The notes beneath the pieces were generated by a model. The model ran no database searches. It worked only from the letters and a program-made list of their open reading frames with translations, and was not told where the DNA came from. A DNA stretch of 64,000 bases. Origin: Streptomyces toyocaensis (GTDB lineage: Bacteria; Actinomycetota; Actinomycetes; Streptomycetales; Streptomycetaceae). The number at the start of each line of letters is the position of its first letter. The first letter of the stretch is position 1. The position numbers and the translations under genes are program-made. This document shows, piece by piece, positions 9,564-18,889 of the stretch. The DNA lies in the NCBI RefSeq assembly GCF_000725125.1, contig NZ_JFCB01000002.1:186001-250000 (forward strand), read 5' to 3'.

Positions 9564-11126
9564 TCAGCCCAGCCGCTCCGCCGCGCGGATCGCCTCCGCC
9601 AGCTCACGGACGTCCTTGTCGCCGGTGCGGTCCGCCAGGGAACCGGCGCGCCCAAGCAGCTCGCCCAGCGCGGGGGCACCGGGCAGGGCGCCGTAGCGGT
9701 GGCCGGGGGAGCGCAGCGCGTCGGCGAAGTAGGCGGCCGTCGCGGTGACCGTGAGACCGGGCCGCGCGCGCCAGACGGAGTCGGCGAGACCGTCTGTCTC
9801 GACAGCGCCCGTCTCCTCGTGCGGGGTGCGGCTGCCGGGGTCGAGCCAGCGCACGGTCGCCGTGGCGAGGTGCCCCTCGGCCCCCGGGCGGGTCCGTACG
9901 GCGTACAGGGCGGTGACGGTGTGGCCGGGGCCGACCTCGCCGCCGTCGACGCGGTCGTCACGGAAGTCCTCGTCGGCGACCCGGCGGTTGTCGTAGCCGA
10001 CGAGCCGGAACTCCGCGACCGTCTCCGGGTCGAAGGCGACCTGCGCCTTGGCGTCACGGGCCGCCAGTTCGATGTTGCGCGGGAGCTGTTCGCAGAACAC
10101 CTCACGGGCGTCGCCCTCGTCGGACACGTACACCGTGTGGCCGTCTCCCCTGTCGGCGAGCCGCTCCATGAGGGCGTCGCCGTAGTCGCTGCCGACGCCC
10201 ACACCGAACAACGTGATGCCGTGCTCGCGGCGGGACTGCGCGATGCGCTCCAGGATCGCGTCGGCCTCGGTCTCCCCGGTGTTGGCGAGGGCGTCCGAGA
10301 CGAGGACGACACGGTTGGTGGCGCCCTCGCGCAACCCCTCCACGGCGGTCTCGTACCCGGTCGCCATCCCGGCACCGACATTGGTGGAGTCGGTCGGCTC
10401 CAGACCGTCGATCGCGTCGTGGACCTCGCCCCGGTTGCCGCCGAGCCGGGTCATCGGCAGGACGGTCTCGGCCTCGTCGCTGAAGGTGACGAGGGCGACC
10501 GAGTCGTCGTCGCGCAGCCGGTCCGTCATGGTGCCGAGGGATCGCCGCGCGAGGTCGAGACGGCCGGGCTCGGCCATCGACCCCGAGATGTCGATGACGA
10601 AGGTGAGGGCGGCGGGCGCCCGTTCACCGTCCTCACCGGCGGGCCGGGTGGCCAGGCCCACGCGGACCAGGGACCAGTCCTCCTCGTCGGTGCGGGCGCC
10701 GTCCACGGTGACCGTGAAACCGTCGCCGCCGGGACGCTCGTAGTCCTGCCGGAAGCTGTTGACGAACTCCTCCGGACGGACGGTCGAGGGGTCCGGCAGC
10801 CGGCCGTCGGCGAGGGTGCGGCGGGCGTAGCCGTACGAGGCCGTGTCCACGTCCAGGGCGAAGGTCGACAGGTGGTCGGGATCGGGGGCGACCCCGCGGG
10901 AGTCCTGCTCGCCCCCGCGCGGTTCACCGTCGTACCGCCCGCCCGGACCCCCGCTGCGGCCGGGGGCGGGCAGCGGCGCGGAGTCGCCGCCCGGGCGGTC
11001 GTAGGAGGCGCCGCCCACCTTGGAGTCGCTGGTGCCTCCCGCGCTGCACCCGCCGATCAGCAGTCCGCCGGCCGCTGTGAGCGCCAGCAGCACTCCTGCC
11101 GGCCGTCGTGTCCCGTGCCACGTCAT
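9564..11126 (-). CDS. Lipoprotein with von Willebrand factor A domain
   Basis: A 520-aa secreted lipoprotein. The start at 11126 is chosen because it follows a GAGGGGG ribosome-binding site and gives a proper signal peptide ending in the lipobox LIGGC at about residue 29. A glycine- and charge-rich linker follows, then a YfbK-type N-terminal domain (STFALDVDTASYGYARRTL), then a VWA domain with the MIDAS motif DISGSM and TFSDEAET, and a C-terminal DUF3520-type region with TVTALYAVRTRPGA. VWA lipoproteins bind ligands through a metal ion at the outer membrane face. The role here is unknown. The frame stays open upstream to 11444, but without a signal peptide. Confidence 0.88.
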   Translation of the reverse strand: MTWHGTRRPAGVLLALTAAGGLLIGGCSAGGTSDSKVGGASYDRPGGDSAPLPAPGRSGGPGGRYDGEPRGGEQDSRGVAPDPDHLSTFALDVDTASYGYARRTLADGRLPDPSTVRPEEFVNSFRQDYERPGGDGFTVTVDGARTDEEDWSLVRVGLATRPAGEDGERAPAALTFVIDISGSMAEPGRLDLARRSLGTMTDRLRDDDSVALVTFSDEAETVLPMTRLGGNRGEVHDAIDGLEPTDSTNVGAGMATGYETAVEGLREGATNRVVLVSDALANTGETEADAILERIAQSRREHGITLFGVGVGSDYGDALMERLADRGDGHTVYVSDEGDAREVFCEQLPRNIELAARDAKAQVAFDPETVAEFRLVGYDNRRVADEDFRDDRVDGGEVGPGHTVTALYAVRTRPGAEGHLATATVRWLDPGSRTPHEETGAVETDGLADSVWRARPGLTVTATAAYFADALRSPGHRYGALPGAPALGELLGRAGSLADRTGDKDVRELAEAIRAAERLG

Positions 11127-11332
11127 CGTCCGTGCCCCCTCGTCGGTCGACACCCACTTCAGTGACTGTGACGGCGGGGCGGCCCGGAACGTGCGGTACG
11201 GAGCGTTGCAGGTGGGTCTCGAAGAGGGCACGGAGAGGGCCCGCCGAGACCGGTGGGTGATCCTCCGTCGACCCGCGCCGGCCCGCCCGCGCCGGCGAAA
11301 ACGTGCCGGGCCAGGGCGCACGGCGCGAGGGC

Positions 11333-11390
11333 ACACGTTGTCCACGGCCCCGGAGACAGGAACACGCTGTCCACGGCCCCGGAGACAGGA
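11333..11390. repeat. Two tandem copies of a 29-bp unit
   Basis: A 29-bp unit beginning ACACG(T/C)TGTCCACGG occurs twice in direct succession (11333-11361 and 11362-11390) with one base difference. It lies in the 321-bp gap between the VWA lipoprotein start and the LPMO gene end. Apart from this and the LPMO terminator I see nothing else in that gap. Confidence 0.9.
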
Positions 11391-11397
11391 GTGGGGG

Positions 11398-11433
11398 GAC
11401 ACCCGCTCCCGCGCGGCAGCGGGAGCGGGTGTC
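11398..11433 (-). terminator. Terminator of the LPMO gene
   Basis: Perfect 15-bp arms (11398-11412 and 11419-11433, GACACCCGCTCCCGC and complement) around a 6-nt loop, directly after the LPMO stop codon on the minus strand. It has no clear T-run, as is common in Streptomyces. Confidence 0.75.
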
Positions 11434-11447
11434 ACTCGCCTCACCGG

Positions 11448-12518
11448 CTACGGAGTCACGCAGCCGATCGTTCCCACCGGGACGTTGTTGCCCGAGGAGG
11501 TGGCCGTGAAGCCGAACGTCGTGCTCCCGTCAGGGGCGACCACCCGGTTGTGGTCGACGTTCCTGACCGTCACCGTGCCGTCGGAAGCGGTGGACAGGGA
11601 GCCGTTCCACGCGCTGCCGATGCGGGTCCCGGAGCCGGGCTTCCACTGGACGGCCCAGCCGTTGAGCGGCGAGGTCCCGTGGTTCATCACCTCGACCGAG
11701 CCCTGGAAGCCGCCGTTCCAGGAGTTCACCACCTCGTAGACGGCCATGCACTCACCGGTGTGCGGGGGCGGGTCCGTGGGGGTCGGGTCCGGTGTGGGGC
11801 CGGCGTCCCCGATACCGGTGACCTCGCCGTTGCCGCCGTCGAAGACGACGTCGGAGCAGGAGAAGAAGTTCTCCTGGCTGTCCGAACGCACCCACTGCAT
11901 GAAGATCAGCGCGTCACCGGAGCGGCCGGAGGGCAGGTTCAGATTCCAGTAGTAGTGACCGCCGTTGGTGCCGGGGGAGCCCTGCTGGGGCGGGTTGGTG
12001 ACGGTCTGGATCAGCTCCAGGTCGTCCCAGCCGAGCTGGGAGGTGGGCGACCATCCGGGCTTGGTGAGGTAGACCCGGAAGTCGCCGGGATGGGCCGCCC
12101 AGTTGCTGTACTGCACCTTGATCGTCGCTCCGGACGTCAGATGCGTCCGGGGCCAGTCGGCGCGGGCCGCGTTGTAGGCGGAGAAGTCGTACGGGGACCG
12201 GTCGCCGGCGCTGCAGAGCGTGCCGTCCGGGACGTAACCGGCGCCCCGGCCACCGGCGTTGGAGTCCAGGACCGCGAACCAGTTGTACAGCGCCGTGGCG
12301 CCGCTCTCGTTCAGCGCGTCCCGGCACGCCGGGTTGGACGGGTCCAGCGCGCCGGTGCCGGTGACGGCGTCGAGTTGACAGAGGTAGGTGCGCGAGCCGG
12401 GCATCATCGCGACACCGTGTGCCTCGGCGTCGTTCTGCCACAGGAAGCTCAGGCCGAGCCCTCCGAGGAGGGTGGCCAGAACCGCTGCCAGGGAGACGAA
12501 TCTGCTGCGTAAGGCCAT
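11448..12518 (-). CDS. Secreted lytic polysaccharide monooxygenase (AA10) with CBM2
   Basis: A 356-aa secreted copper enzyme that oxidatively cleaves cellulose or chitin chains. The signal peptide ends in DAEA, leaving His at the mature N-terminus (HGVAMMPGSRTY), which is the first ligand of the histidine brace. The second His lies in WAAHPGDFRVYL. The AA10 domain spans about residues 34-230, followed by a Pro/Thr linker and a C-terminal CBM2 (residues ~255-356, CMAVYEVVNSWNGGFQ, WAVQWKPGSG). It lies 121 bp downstream of the GH12 gene in the same direction, but with a hairpin between them. The pairing with a cellulase supports action on cellulose. Confidence 0.95.
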   Translation of the reverse strand: MALRSRFVSLAAVLATLLGGLGLSFLWQNDAEAHGVAMMPGSRTYLCQLDAVTGTGALDPSNPACRDALNESGATALYNWFAVLDSNAGGRGAGYVPDGTLCSAGDRSPYDFSAYNAARADWPRTHLTSGATIKVQYSNWAAHPGDFRVYLTKPGWSPTSQLGWDDLELIQTVTNPPQQGSPGTNGGHYYWNLNLPSGRSGDALIFMQWVRSDSQENFFSCSDVVFDGGNGEVTGIGDAGPTPDPTPTDPPPHTGECMAVYEVVNSWNGGFQGSVEVMNHGTSPLNGWAVQWKPGSGTRIGSAWNGSLSTASDGTVTVRNVDHNRVVAPDGSTTFGFTATSSGNNVPVGTIGCVTP

Positions 12519-12575
12519 GGGATCTCCTGTGCCGGTAGTCGGTTGTCCAAGAGGTGCGGTGCGCAGGGGGTGGAA

Positions 12576-12618
12576 CCCCTGCCCGTCCGGGGACGGGCGC
12601 CGACCGGACGGGCAGGGG
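12576..12618 (-). terminator. Hairpin after the GH12 gene
   Basis: Perfect 13-bp arms (CCCCTGCCCGTCC at 12576-12588 and its complement at 12606-12618) with a 17-nt loop, between the GH12 stop and the LPMO start. It probably ends or attenuates transcription from the GH12 promoter, letting some transcript reach the LPMO gene. Confidence 0.7.
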
Positions 12619-12639
12619 GCTGGGGGGCGACCCGGGGTG

Positions 12640-13776
12640 TCACGCGCTGGTGCAGGCGGTACCGTTCAGACGGAAGCCGTCCGGCCGCGCGAAGGAGCCG
12701 CTGTAGGTTCCCTGGAACCCGAAGTTCTGGCTCCCGCCGGGCGCGATCTGCGCGTTGCCGTCCACCGGACGGGCCGTGACGGCGCCCCAGGAGGGGGTCA
12801 CGGACGCGTTCCAGGCGTTGGTGACGCGCTGCCCGGAGGGCAGGGTGAAGGCGAGCTCCCAGCCGTCCACGGCGGACGAACCGGTGTTGCGCACGGTGAC
12901 GTTGGCGGTGAAGCCGCCCGGCCAGACGTTCGTGTCGTACGAGACGGTGCATGCCGCCGGGCCACCGGGCTCTCCCGGGTCGCCGGGGGTGCCGCCGCCG
13001 GTGTCGACCGTGGAGGAGAAGGAGTTCACCGCGAGCCCGGCCCCGTTCTGCCAGGGCTCGAAACCGGCCTGGACGCTCGTCAGGTACCAGTCGTTCCGCG
13101 CCATGCCCCGGGCGACGGTCTCCCGGACGAAGTCCATGACGTCGAAGCTCCAGTCGCTGATCGCCGAGGGCGCGACGAACGACAGCACGTCGTTGGAGCC
13201 GTTGCTGCCCGACCACACCTGCCAGCTGCGGCCGCCCACGGTGGCCGTGCCGACCTGGGAGCCGATCGGCTGGATCGGGCCCACCTTGTTGAGCCAGATC
13301 ATGATCTCCGTGCGGTTCACGCCGTCGGTCCGGGGCGTCGGGTCCAGCCAGATGTCGTACGAGGCGTTGTACACGGCGTCACCGACGAAGCCGTAGGAGA
13401 TGCTGCTGGGTGCGGAGGAGATGCCACTGATCCGCGCCGGGAGCTGGGTGCCCGGCGAGCAGTTGGTGTAGTGGCAGCCGTTGAAGACCGACGGGTACGA
13501 CTTCGGGGCGCCGTTGGTGGGCACCGAGCCGTCGGCCCGGGTGAGGCGGAAGCCGGTCTCCGTCGTGGTGACGCACTGGGTGGCACTGGTGCCCCAGCGG
13601 TTGTTCTGGACGACGTAGCGCCCCTGAATGGTGGTCGATCCGTACTGCTCGCAGATCGTGGTGTCGGCCTGGGCCGGCGCGGTCGCGGTCATCAGGGCCA
13701 CGACCACGGCGAGAGCGGTGAGCAGCGCGGCGAACAGACCGTGCGGAGCGCGGATGTGGTGCGGTAACCGTCGCAT
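12640..13776 (-). CDS. Secreted GH12 endoglucanase with CBM2
   Basis: A 378-aa secreted beta-1,4-glucanase or xyloglucanase. The signal peptide ends at APAQA, about residue 36. The GH12 domain covers residues ~37-255, with the nucleophile Glu in NRTEIMIWL and the acid/base Glu in QAGFEPWQNG. A Gly/Pro linker (TPGDPGEPGGP) leads to a C-terminal CBM2 (CTVSYDTNVWPGGFTANVTV). The start at 13776 has GAGAGG upstream, while the longer open frame would add a non-signal extension. Two exact CebR-type palindromes lie 37-78 bp upstream, so induction by cello-oligosaccharides is likely. Confidence 0.95.
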   Translation of the reverse strand: MRRLPHHIRAPHGLFAALLTALAVVVALMTATAPAQADTTICEQYGSTTIQGRYVVQNNRWGTSATQCVTTTETGFRLTRADGSVPTNGAPKSYPSVFNGCHYTNCSPGTQLPARISGISSAPSSISYGFVGDAVYNASYDIWLDPTPRTDGVNRTEIMIWLNKVGPIQPIGSQVGTATVGGRSWQVWSGSNGSNDVLSFVAPSAISDWSFDVMDFVRETVARGMARNDWYLTSVQAGFEPWQNGAGLAVNSFSSTVDTGGGTPGDPGEPGGPAACTVSYDTNVWPGGFTANVTVRNTGSSAVDGWELAFTLPSGQRVTNAWNASVTPSWGAVTARPVDGNAQIAPGGSQNFGFQGTYSGSFARPDGFRLNGTACTSA

Positions 13777-13812
13777 GTGGGGGACCTCTCCAGAGGGTGC
13801 GGGGCCGACCGG

Positions 13813-13854
13813 CGGGAGCGCTCCCGTCTCCCCATGTGAATGGGAGCGCTCCCA
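13813..13854. promoter_or_regulatory. Two CebR-type operators upstream of the GH12 gene
   Basis: CGGGAGCGCTCCCG at 13813-13826 and TGGGAGCGCTCCCA at 13841-13854. The second is exactly the 14-bp CebR box known from Streptomyces cellulose-utilisation genes. They stand just upstream of the GH12 start, where a LacI-family repressor would block transcription. Confidence 0.85.
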
Positions 13855-13977
13855 TTGGTGGTTCGGGACGGGACTGTAGAAGCTACCCATGTCCCTGACA
13901 AGCCTGTGCGTGGGAAACCGTCGAAGAGATTTCGAAACCGCAGGCAGGAGAGGTGATCCACAACGGGGGCCGGACTT

Positions 13978-13991
13978 CGGGAGCGCTCCCG
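13978..13991. promoter_or_regulatory. Third CebR-type palindrome
   Basis: CGGGAGCGCTCCCG, about 150 bp upstream of the pair near the GH12 gene and 52 bp downstream of the LacI stop codon. Its distance suits a looped repressor or an auxiliary site. A further half site follows near 14002. Confidence 0.7.
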
Positions 13992-14043
13992 AAACAGTTC
14001 GGCGGGAGCGCCGGCCCGGCAGGGGGCGGGTGGTGAAGACGGC

Positions 14044-15066
14044 TCAGGCCGAGTCGCGGAGCACCAGTTCCGTACGGAGGATGACGTGCCGCCAGGCCAC
14101 GGCCGGCTCCTCCATCTCCTCCAGGAGCAGCCGCACCATCGTCCGGCCGATGTCCTCCAGGGGCTGACGTACCGTCGTCAGCTTCGGGTCGGTGTGCTGG
14201 GCGAGCGGGAAGTCGTCGAAGCCGATCACGGCCACGTCCTCGGGCACCCGGCGTCCCGCCGCGCGCAGGGCGTTGAGCGCGCCGGCGGCCATGGTGTCCG
14301 ACGCGGCGAAGACCCCGTCGATCTCCGGGGCACGCGAGAGGAGTTCGGCCATCGCCCGGTGCCCGCTCTCCGCGGAGAAGTCGCCCTCTGCGGTCCAGGC
14401 GGCGTCGCTCTCGGCGCCCGCGCGCTCCAGCGCCTCCCGGTAACCGCGCAGCCGGCACTGGGCCACGTACATGTCGGACGGGCCGGTGATGGTCGCGATC
14501 GAGCGGCGGCCGAGGCCCAGCAGGTGGGCCACCGCGCTGCGGGCGCCGCCGGCGTTGTCCGCGTCGACGTAGGTCACGGCCTCGTCGCCGGAGCGCCGCC
14601 CCAGCAGGACGGTGGGCAGCCCGACCTCGGCCAGCATGTCGGGCAGCGCGTCCTCGGCGTGCACGGACATCAGCATGACGCCGTCCACCCGGCCCCCGCG
14701 CGCGTACTCCACGAGACGCCGCCGCTCGGCGTCCGTGCGCACCAGGGTGAGCAGCAACTGCACCTCGGTGTCGGTCAGCGCGTCACCGACGGACCGGACG
14801 ATCTCCGAGAAGAACGGCTCGCCGAACTGCCGCCAGTCGGGTTCCGTCATGACCAGCGCGACCGCGTCGGCGCGCCGGCCCGCCAGCGAACGGGCCGCCA
14901 GGTTCGGCACGTACCCCAGTTCGGCGATGGCGCGCTGCACGGCACGGCGCGTCGAATCCTTGACGCCCGCCGCGTTGTTGATGACGCGGGACACGGTGCC
15001 CCGCCCCACACCGGCGAGCGCGGCCACCTCCTCGAGCGTCGGTGTGCCGGGACGCTGCCTGCGCAT
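14044..15066 (-). CDS. LacI-family transcriptional regulator (CebR-like)
   Basis: A 340-aa repressor: N-terminal LacI helix-turn-helix (TLEEVAALAGVGRGTVSRVIN) followed by the hinge helix LGYVPNLAARSLAGRR and a periplasmic-binding-protein-like sugar-sensing domain (residues ~65-340). ATG at 15066 is preferred over GTG at 15078 because it follows a G-rich ribosome-binding site. It sits directly upstream of the GH12 cellulase, whose promoter carries CebR-type palindromes, so it may be the repressor that binds them. A second, related LacI protein is encoded at 55123-56136. Which of the two is the CebR orthologue cannot be settled from this sequence alone. Confidence 0.9.
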   Translation of the reverse strand: MRRQRPGTPTLEEVAALAGVGRGTVSRVINNAAGVKDSTRRAVQRAIAELGYVPNLAARSLAGRRADAVALVMTEPDWRQFGEPFFSEIVRSVGDALTDTEVQLLLTLVRTDAERRRLVEYARGGRVDGVMLMSVHAEDALPDMLAEVGLPTVLLGRRSGDEAVTYVDADNAGGARSAVAHLLGLGRRSIATITGPSDMYVAQCRLRGYREALERAGAESDAAWTAEGDFSAESGHRAMAELLSRAPEIDGVFAASDTMAAGALNALRAAGRRVPEDVAVIGFDDFPLAQHTDPKLTTVRQPLEDIGRTMVRLLLEEMEEPAVAWRHVILRTELVLRDSA

Positions 15067-15234
15067 GACCACCCCCACGAATCACTGGATCCTACGGCTT
15101 CGTGGTGCCCGGGACGGCCGGTCGGGCAACACGCTCCGCGTCCCCGGTGCCGCAGGCGCCCGTGGGGGAACGGACGGAGGCCCCCCACCACGACGTGGTG
15201 CGGGGCCCGGCGCCCGGTGGGCGGACGGTACGGG

Positions 15235-15957
15235 TCAGACGCCCGCGACCGACTGGATCCAGGAACGGTACGCCGTCACGTTGGTGTACGCCGTGGTGGT
15301 CTGGCGGTCGCTGGTGGAGGCCACCCCGACCTGGACGCCGTTCGCCATCATCGGGCCGCCCGAGTCGCCGCCGGCGGTGATGCCGTCACCCCGGCGGGCG
15401 CAGATGGCGGAGCCACCGTACGCGTCGGAACACCCGCCCGTGACCGTGACGTTGGCGACCTTGAGGTACCGGGACTGGCAGGTGGCCTCGGAGCCGCACT
15501 GGGACGTGGCTCCCCAGCCGTACACCTGCACGGACTGGCCGACCCTCACGGTGCCGGGCTGACCGAGGCGCGCGTAGGTCGCCGACACGGAACGGTCGAG
15601 GCGGACGAGCGCCAGGTCCGAGCTGTGGGTGTAGGTCTGGACGCCATTGGCGAGGGTGCCGCCGCTGTGCTGGTCCAGGCTGCCGATGCGGAACGACAGT
15701 CCGCCGCCACTGACGCAGTGCTTGGCCGTGAGGATCCAGGTCGGGGCGATGATCGTCGCCGAACAGGTCTCTCTGCCGTTCGAGAAGAGCCGCGCGGCCC
15801 ATGGGCCGCTGCCGGCGTACCCGCCACCGATGATGGGCTGCGGAGCGTTGGTGACCGGAGGCGCCGGTGCCTGAGCCGCGGCGGCGTTGGGGGCGAGAAG
15901 CGCGAGGACGCTGACCGCTGCTGCGGCGAGAGCGGGCATCAGCCTTGATATGCGCAA
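15235..15957 (-). CDS. Secreted trypsin-fold serine protease (S1 family)
   Basis: A 240-aa secreted chymotrypsin-fold protease. A TTG start at 15957 is inferred: it follows GAGG closely and yields a signal peptide with a basic N-region (RISRLMPALAAAAVSVLALLA). The catalytic triad is visible as His in TAKHC, Asp in SSDLALVRL and Ser in GDSGGPM. The mature enzyme probably begins near PIIGGGYAG after a short propeptide. The position equivalent to the trypsin specificity Asp (six before the Ser) is not acidic, so trypsin-like cleavage after Arg/Lys is doubtful. It could in principle process secreted peptides from the adjacent cluster, but this is only proximity. Confidence 0.88.
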   Translation of the reverse strand: MRISRLMPALAAAAVSVLALLAPNAAAAQAPAPPVTNAPQPIIGGGYAGSGPWAARLFSNGRETCSATIIAPTWILTAKHCVSGGGLSFRIGSLDQHSGGTLANGVQTYTHSSDLALVRLDRSVSATYARLGQPGTVRVGQSVQVYGWGATSQCGSEATCQSRYLKVANVTVTGGCSDAYGGSAICARRGDGITAGGDSGGPMMANGVQVGVASTSDRQTTTAYTNVTAYRSWIQSVAGV

Positions 15958-16176
15958 GGTTCCTCGATTCGGAAGACACGCCGGGTGGACGTGTGGGTGT
16001 GGGGGTCGTCGGCCCGAGGGGCCGCACCATGACGAACTCGCCCTCATGAGGCACCGGTTCGTCATGGACACGGCCCAGCATTCCCGAGGCTCGCCGGACG
16101 GCGGTAGTAACACTTGGCGATAACGCGGCGTTATACCCGGCCCCCCCGTAAGGCCGCCGAGTCGAAGTCCCCTCGG

Positions 16177-18459
16177 TCAGTCCGCTTCCGTGTCGAAGGC
16201 GACGAAGCGGAGTTCCGAGGTGTAGCGGCGTCCCTCGTCGTCCTGGAGCCAGGTCTGCTCCGGGGTGGGCAGCATCTCCGTGAACGTGACCGTGCCCCGC
16301 TGATCGCGGCGGGCCAGCCGGCGCAGCGCCTTGGCGAGGATCGTGACGTACACGGGGCTGTCGAAGTCGACGTAGAACGGCCGGGACTCCGTCGGCGAGA
16401 CGACGAAGACGTAACGGGGCAGGCCGAGCCGGGCGCGCCAGCGGCGGGCACGGACGAAACGGCGGGCCTCGTCCTTGTCGTCGGCGAAGCCGGCCCCGGC
16501 CGCGGGCACTCGCCAGGTCTCCCGCGCCACCACCAGCCGGTCGACGGTGACGCGCGGGGTGTGGTCCTCCTGCGGCAGCAGCCGGAAGAGATCCATCGAC
16601 AGGGTGGTCAGGACGTGCGAGAAGACGTCCGTCACCGGGAACCGCGCACCGTCCGGGAGCCGCACGACGAGGTCGCCCCCCTGCTCCTCGACGACGGCGT
16701 CGGCGCTGCGCACGGCACGGGAACGGGTGGGGTCCGCGGTGAAGTCGGTCAGGGCGACCTGATAGTCCTCGGGCCGGATCAGCGTGTGCCGGACCCGGGT
16801 GGACAGGCGCGCACGGTGCTCCTTCGGGAGGAGCGGCAGCAGGCGCGGGCCGGGGTGGTCCCGGTCGGTGAGACGGAGCAGTTCGCCGACGTCCGGATGC
16901 TGATGGGTGAAGAGGGAGGCGCCCAGCGTGTTGGCGGCCAGGTGGAGCTCACCGAGGACGAGGGTGAAGTCGCCGCGGGCCACCGCCTCGGTGCCGTCGG
17001 CGGCGATCATGATGTCCGGACTGAGGTAGCGCGCCGCCGTCCACCCGCCGGAGCCGGGGAACTCCTCGCGCACCGCCGCCTCGACGTCCGCGGAGCGGAC
17101 GTCCACGCGGCGGGCGCCGGCCGGGACCGCGAGGATCCGCCGCCAGCGGGCGGCGAACTCCTCCTGCAGCTCGCACGCGGTGGCGCGCACCGGCCCGTGC
17201 AGCACCGGCAGACACGCGAACCAGAAGGCGGCCAGGTCCACCGGGCCCTCGGCGGCGAGACGTTCGTACACCGGACGCATACCGCCGCGCAGCGCGGCGG
17301 CGAGCCGTGAGGTGAGCCATCCGGCGCTGTCCATCAACAGCCGCAGCGGGCGCAGCGCCTCCAGCACCTCGGGGCCGAGGCGAGCCGTCGCGGACCGGCG
17401 CGAGTCGTGGTAGACCAGCGCCCGGCACGGCGCGGTCGACGCGGACTTCTCCCGTACGGCGGCGGTGTCGGTCAGCTCGGTGAAATCCCGCTCCAGAGCG
17501 GTCAGCGCGCCGACCAGCGACTCCACGTCACGGGCGGCCGCCACCGCCGTGCGCCCCTCCTCCAGCCGGTCCAGCGCGGCGAGCCCCCGCGCGCGCGGCC
17601 CGGGCGCGCCGACGGTCTCCAGCCAGGCCCGCAGGTCCCGGTCCGGATGGGTTCCCGCGGGGACCTCCAGGCGCCACGCCACCCAGCGGCGGGCGACCAG
17701 GTCGGCGAGGACGGCGGGCACGTCGTGGTCCGGGAGCGCGGCGGCGATCGCCCGCGCCGGGCGGACGCCGTCGCACAGGGCGAGGACGGCCGCCGTCCCG
17801 GCGGGCACCGACACCGGCCGCCTGCCCGGCACACGGACGCGGTCGCCGTCCACCGTGACGAAGGGAACCCGCCGGGGGGCGACCCACTCCCGCAGGCCCG
17901 GGTCGGCGTCCAGCGTCCTGGCGAGCGCGTCGATGCCCCAGCTCGCCCAGTAGACGGTGGACTCGGCGATCAGCCCGGACCCGGTGCCGAGGGCGGCACC
18001 GGACGTCGCGGCGTCCCAGCGGCCCCAGCCGACGGGGCCGAAGAAGCCGATGGTGTCGTTCTTGACGCAGAACCGCTGCCAGTAGTGGGCGACCAGTTCC
18101 TCGCGCTGGCGGGGCATGCTGCTGCGCTTGTCCACGCCCGGCGTCCAGCGCAGGAACGGCGTGATGCCCGAGGTGAGCACCGGCCGGTTCTGCCAGGCCA
18201 CGGCTTCCCGGAACGACGGCGTACGGGCGATGTCCTGCAGGGTGTGCGCGGTCTCCACGGCGGCCTCGGCGAAGAGGCGGGAGAAGTCCTCCCAGCGGGC
18301 GCCGTCGAGCGGGGCCTCCGCGTCGAACTTGTCGGCGGCCTCGGCCAGTCCGGCCGGGGCCAGCCGCAGCACCCCGTCGGCGGGGAAGCCGGGGCCGCGC
18401 AGCGCGAACTGCTCCCACAGGCGCCAGCGGCCGAGGGACGGTACGAGGTCTTCGGTCAT
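16177..18459 (-). CDS. LanB-like protein, glutamylation (Lant_dehydr_N) domain only
   Basis: A 760-aa protein of the lantibiotic dehydratase N-domain family. In LanB enzymes this domain moves Glu from glutamyl-tRNA onto Ser/Thr of a peptide; in PEARLs it adds an amino acid from tRNA to a peptide C-terminus. The protein runs from WRLWEQFALRGPGFPADGVLRL through a block with CVKNDTIGFFGPVGWGRWD (~130-150) to the typical end PFYVDFDSPVYVTIL, EMLPTPEQTWL and RYTSELRF. It ends there, so the C-terminal elimination domain (SpaB_C) of full LanB is absent, and no separate elimination protein is nearby. It has an AAGGAGAG ribosome-binding site and begins 175 bp after the carrier-protein gene. It is a paralogue of 21398-23728. 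Confidence 0.85.
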   Translation of the reverse strand: MTEDLVPSLGRWRLWEQFALRGPGFPADGVLRLAPAGLAEAADKFDAEAPLDGARWEDFSRLFAEAAVETAHTLQDIARTPSFREAVAWQNRPVLTSGITPFLRWTPGVDKRSSMPRQREELVAHYWQRFCVKNDTIGFFGPVGWGRWDAATSGAALGTGSGLIAESTVYWASWGIDALARTLDADPGLREWVAPRRVPFVTVDGDRVRVPGRRPVSVPAGTAAVLALCDGVRPARAIAAALPDHDVPAVLADLVARRWVAWRLEVPAGTHPDRDLRAWLETVGAPGPRARGLAALDRLEEGRTAVAAARDVESLVGALTALERDFTELTDTAAVREKSASTAPCRALVYHDSRRSATARLGPEVLEALRPLRLLMDSAGWLTSRLAAALRGGMRPVYERLAAEGPVDLAAFWFACLPVLHGPVRATACELQEEFAARWRRILAVPAGARRVDVRSADVEAAVREEFPGSGGWTAARYLSPDIMIAADGTEAVARGDFTLVLGELHLAANTLGASLFTHQHPDVGELLRLTDRDHPGPRLLPLLPKEHRARLSTRVRHTLIRPEDYQVALTDFTADPTRSRAVRSADAVVEEQGGDLVVRLPDGARFPVTDVFSHVLTTLSMDLFRLLPQEDHTPRVTVDRLVVARETWRVPAAGAGFADDKDEARRFVRARRWRARLGLPRYVFVVSPTESRPFYVDFDSPVYVTILAKALRRLARRDQRGTVTFTEMLPTPEQTWLQDDEGRRYTSELRFVAFDTEAD

Positions 18460-18634
18460 GGCGGGGCTCTCCTTGCGGGCGCGGGGGACGGGCGGGGCGG
18501 GGGAAACGTCGGGGCCCTCCCACGGCGGACGGGGAGGCCGGCGGCGGGCGTGCGGGCCGGCCGGCTCCCCGTTCCCGTACGGGTGGCCCCGCCGGCACCG
18601 GGGAACGGTGGCGGCGCGGTGGTGGTCCCGGCGG

Positions 18635-18889
18635 TCAGACGCGGCCGTAGTCGGCGTCGACGACCTCGGCCAGGTCCCGCGGGGTGGGGTAGGCGAAGAC
18701 CAGGGAGACCGGCACCTCCGCGCCGAGGACCTCCTCGAGGCGGCCGGTGATCTGGAAGGCGGTGAGCGAGTCGCCGCCCGCCTCGTAGAAGTCGGTGTCC
18801 TCGGTCAGGTCGGGCAGGGCGAGCACGTCCCGGAAGATGTCGACGAGCAGGTCGGCGGTGCGGGTGGCGGTGGCGGAGTTCTCGGTCAT
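18635..18889 (-). CDS. Stand-alone peptidyl/acyl carrier protein
   Basis: An 84-aa carrier protein with the phosphopantetheine site FYEAGGDSLTAF (Ser41), preceded by LVDIFRDVLALPDLTEDTDF and followed by the VFAYPTPRDLAEVV helix. It is too short to be anything but a free-standing carrier. Its start overlaps the stop of the PLP-enzyme gene (ATGA), and upstream lies a stand-alone adenylation domain, so the natural reading is that this A domain loads this carrier. Activation would come from the phosphopantetheinyl transferase at 24232. The sequence does not show what is loaded. Confidence 0.92.
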   Translation of the reverse strand: MTENSATATRTADLLVDIFRDVLALPDLTEDTDFYEAGGDSLTAFQITGRLEEVLGAEVPVSLVFAYPTPRDLAEVVDADYGRV

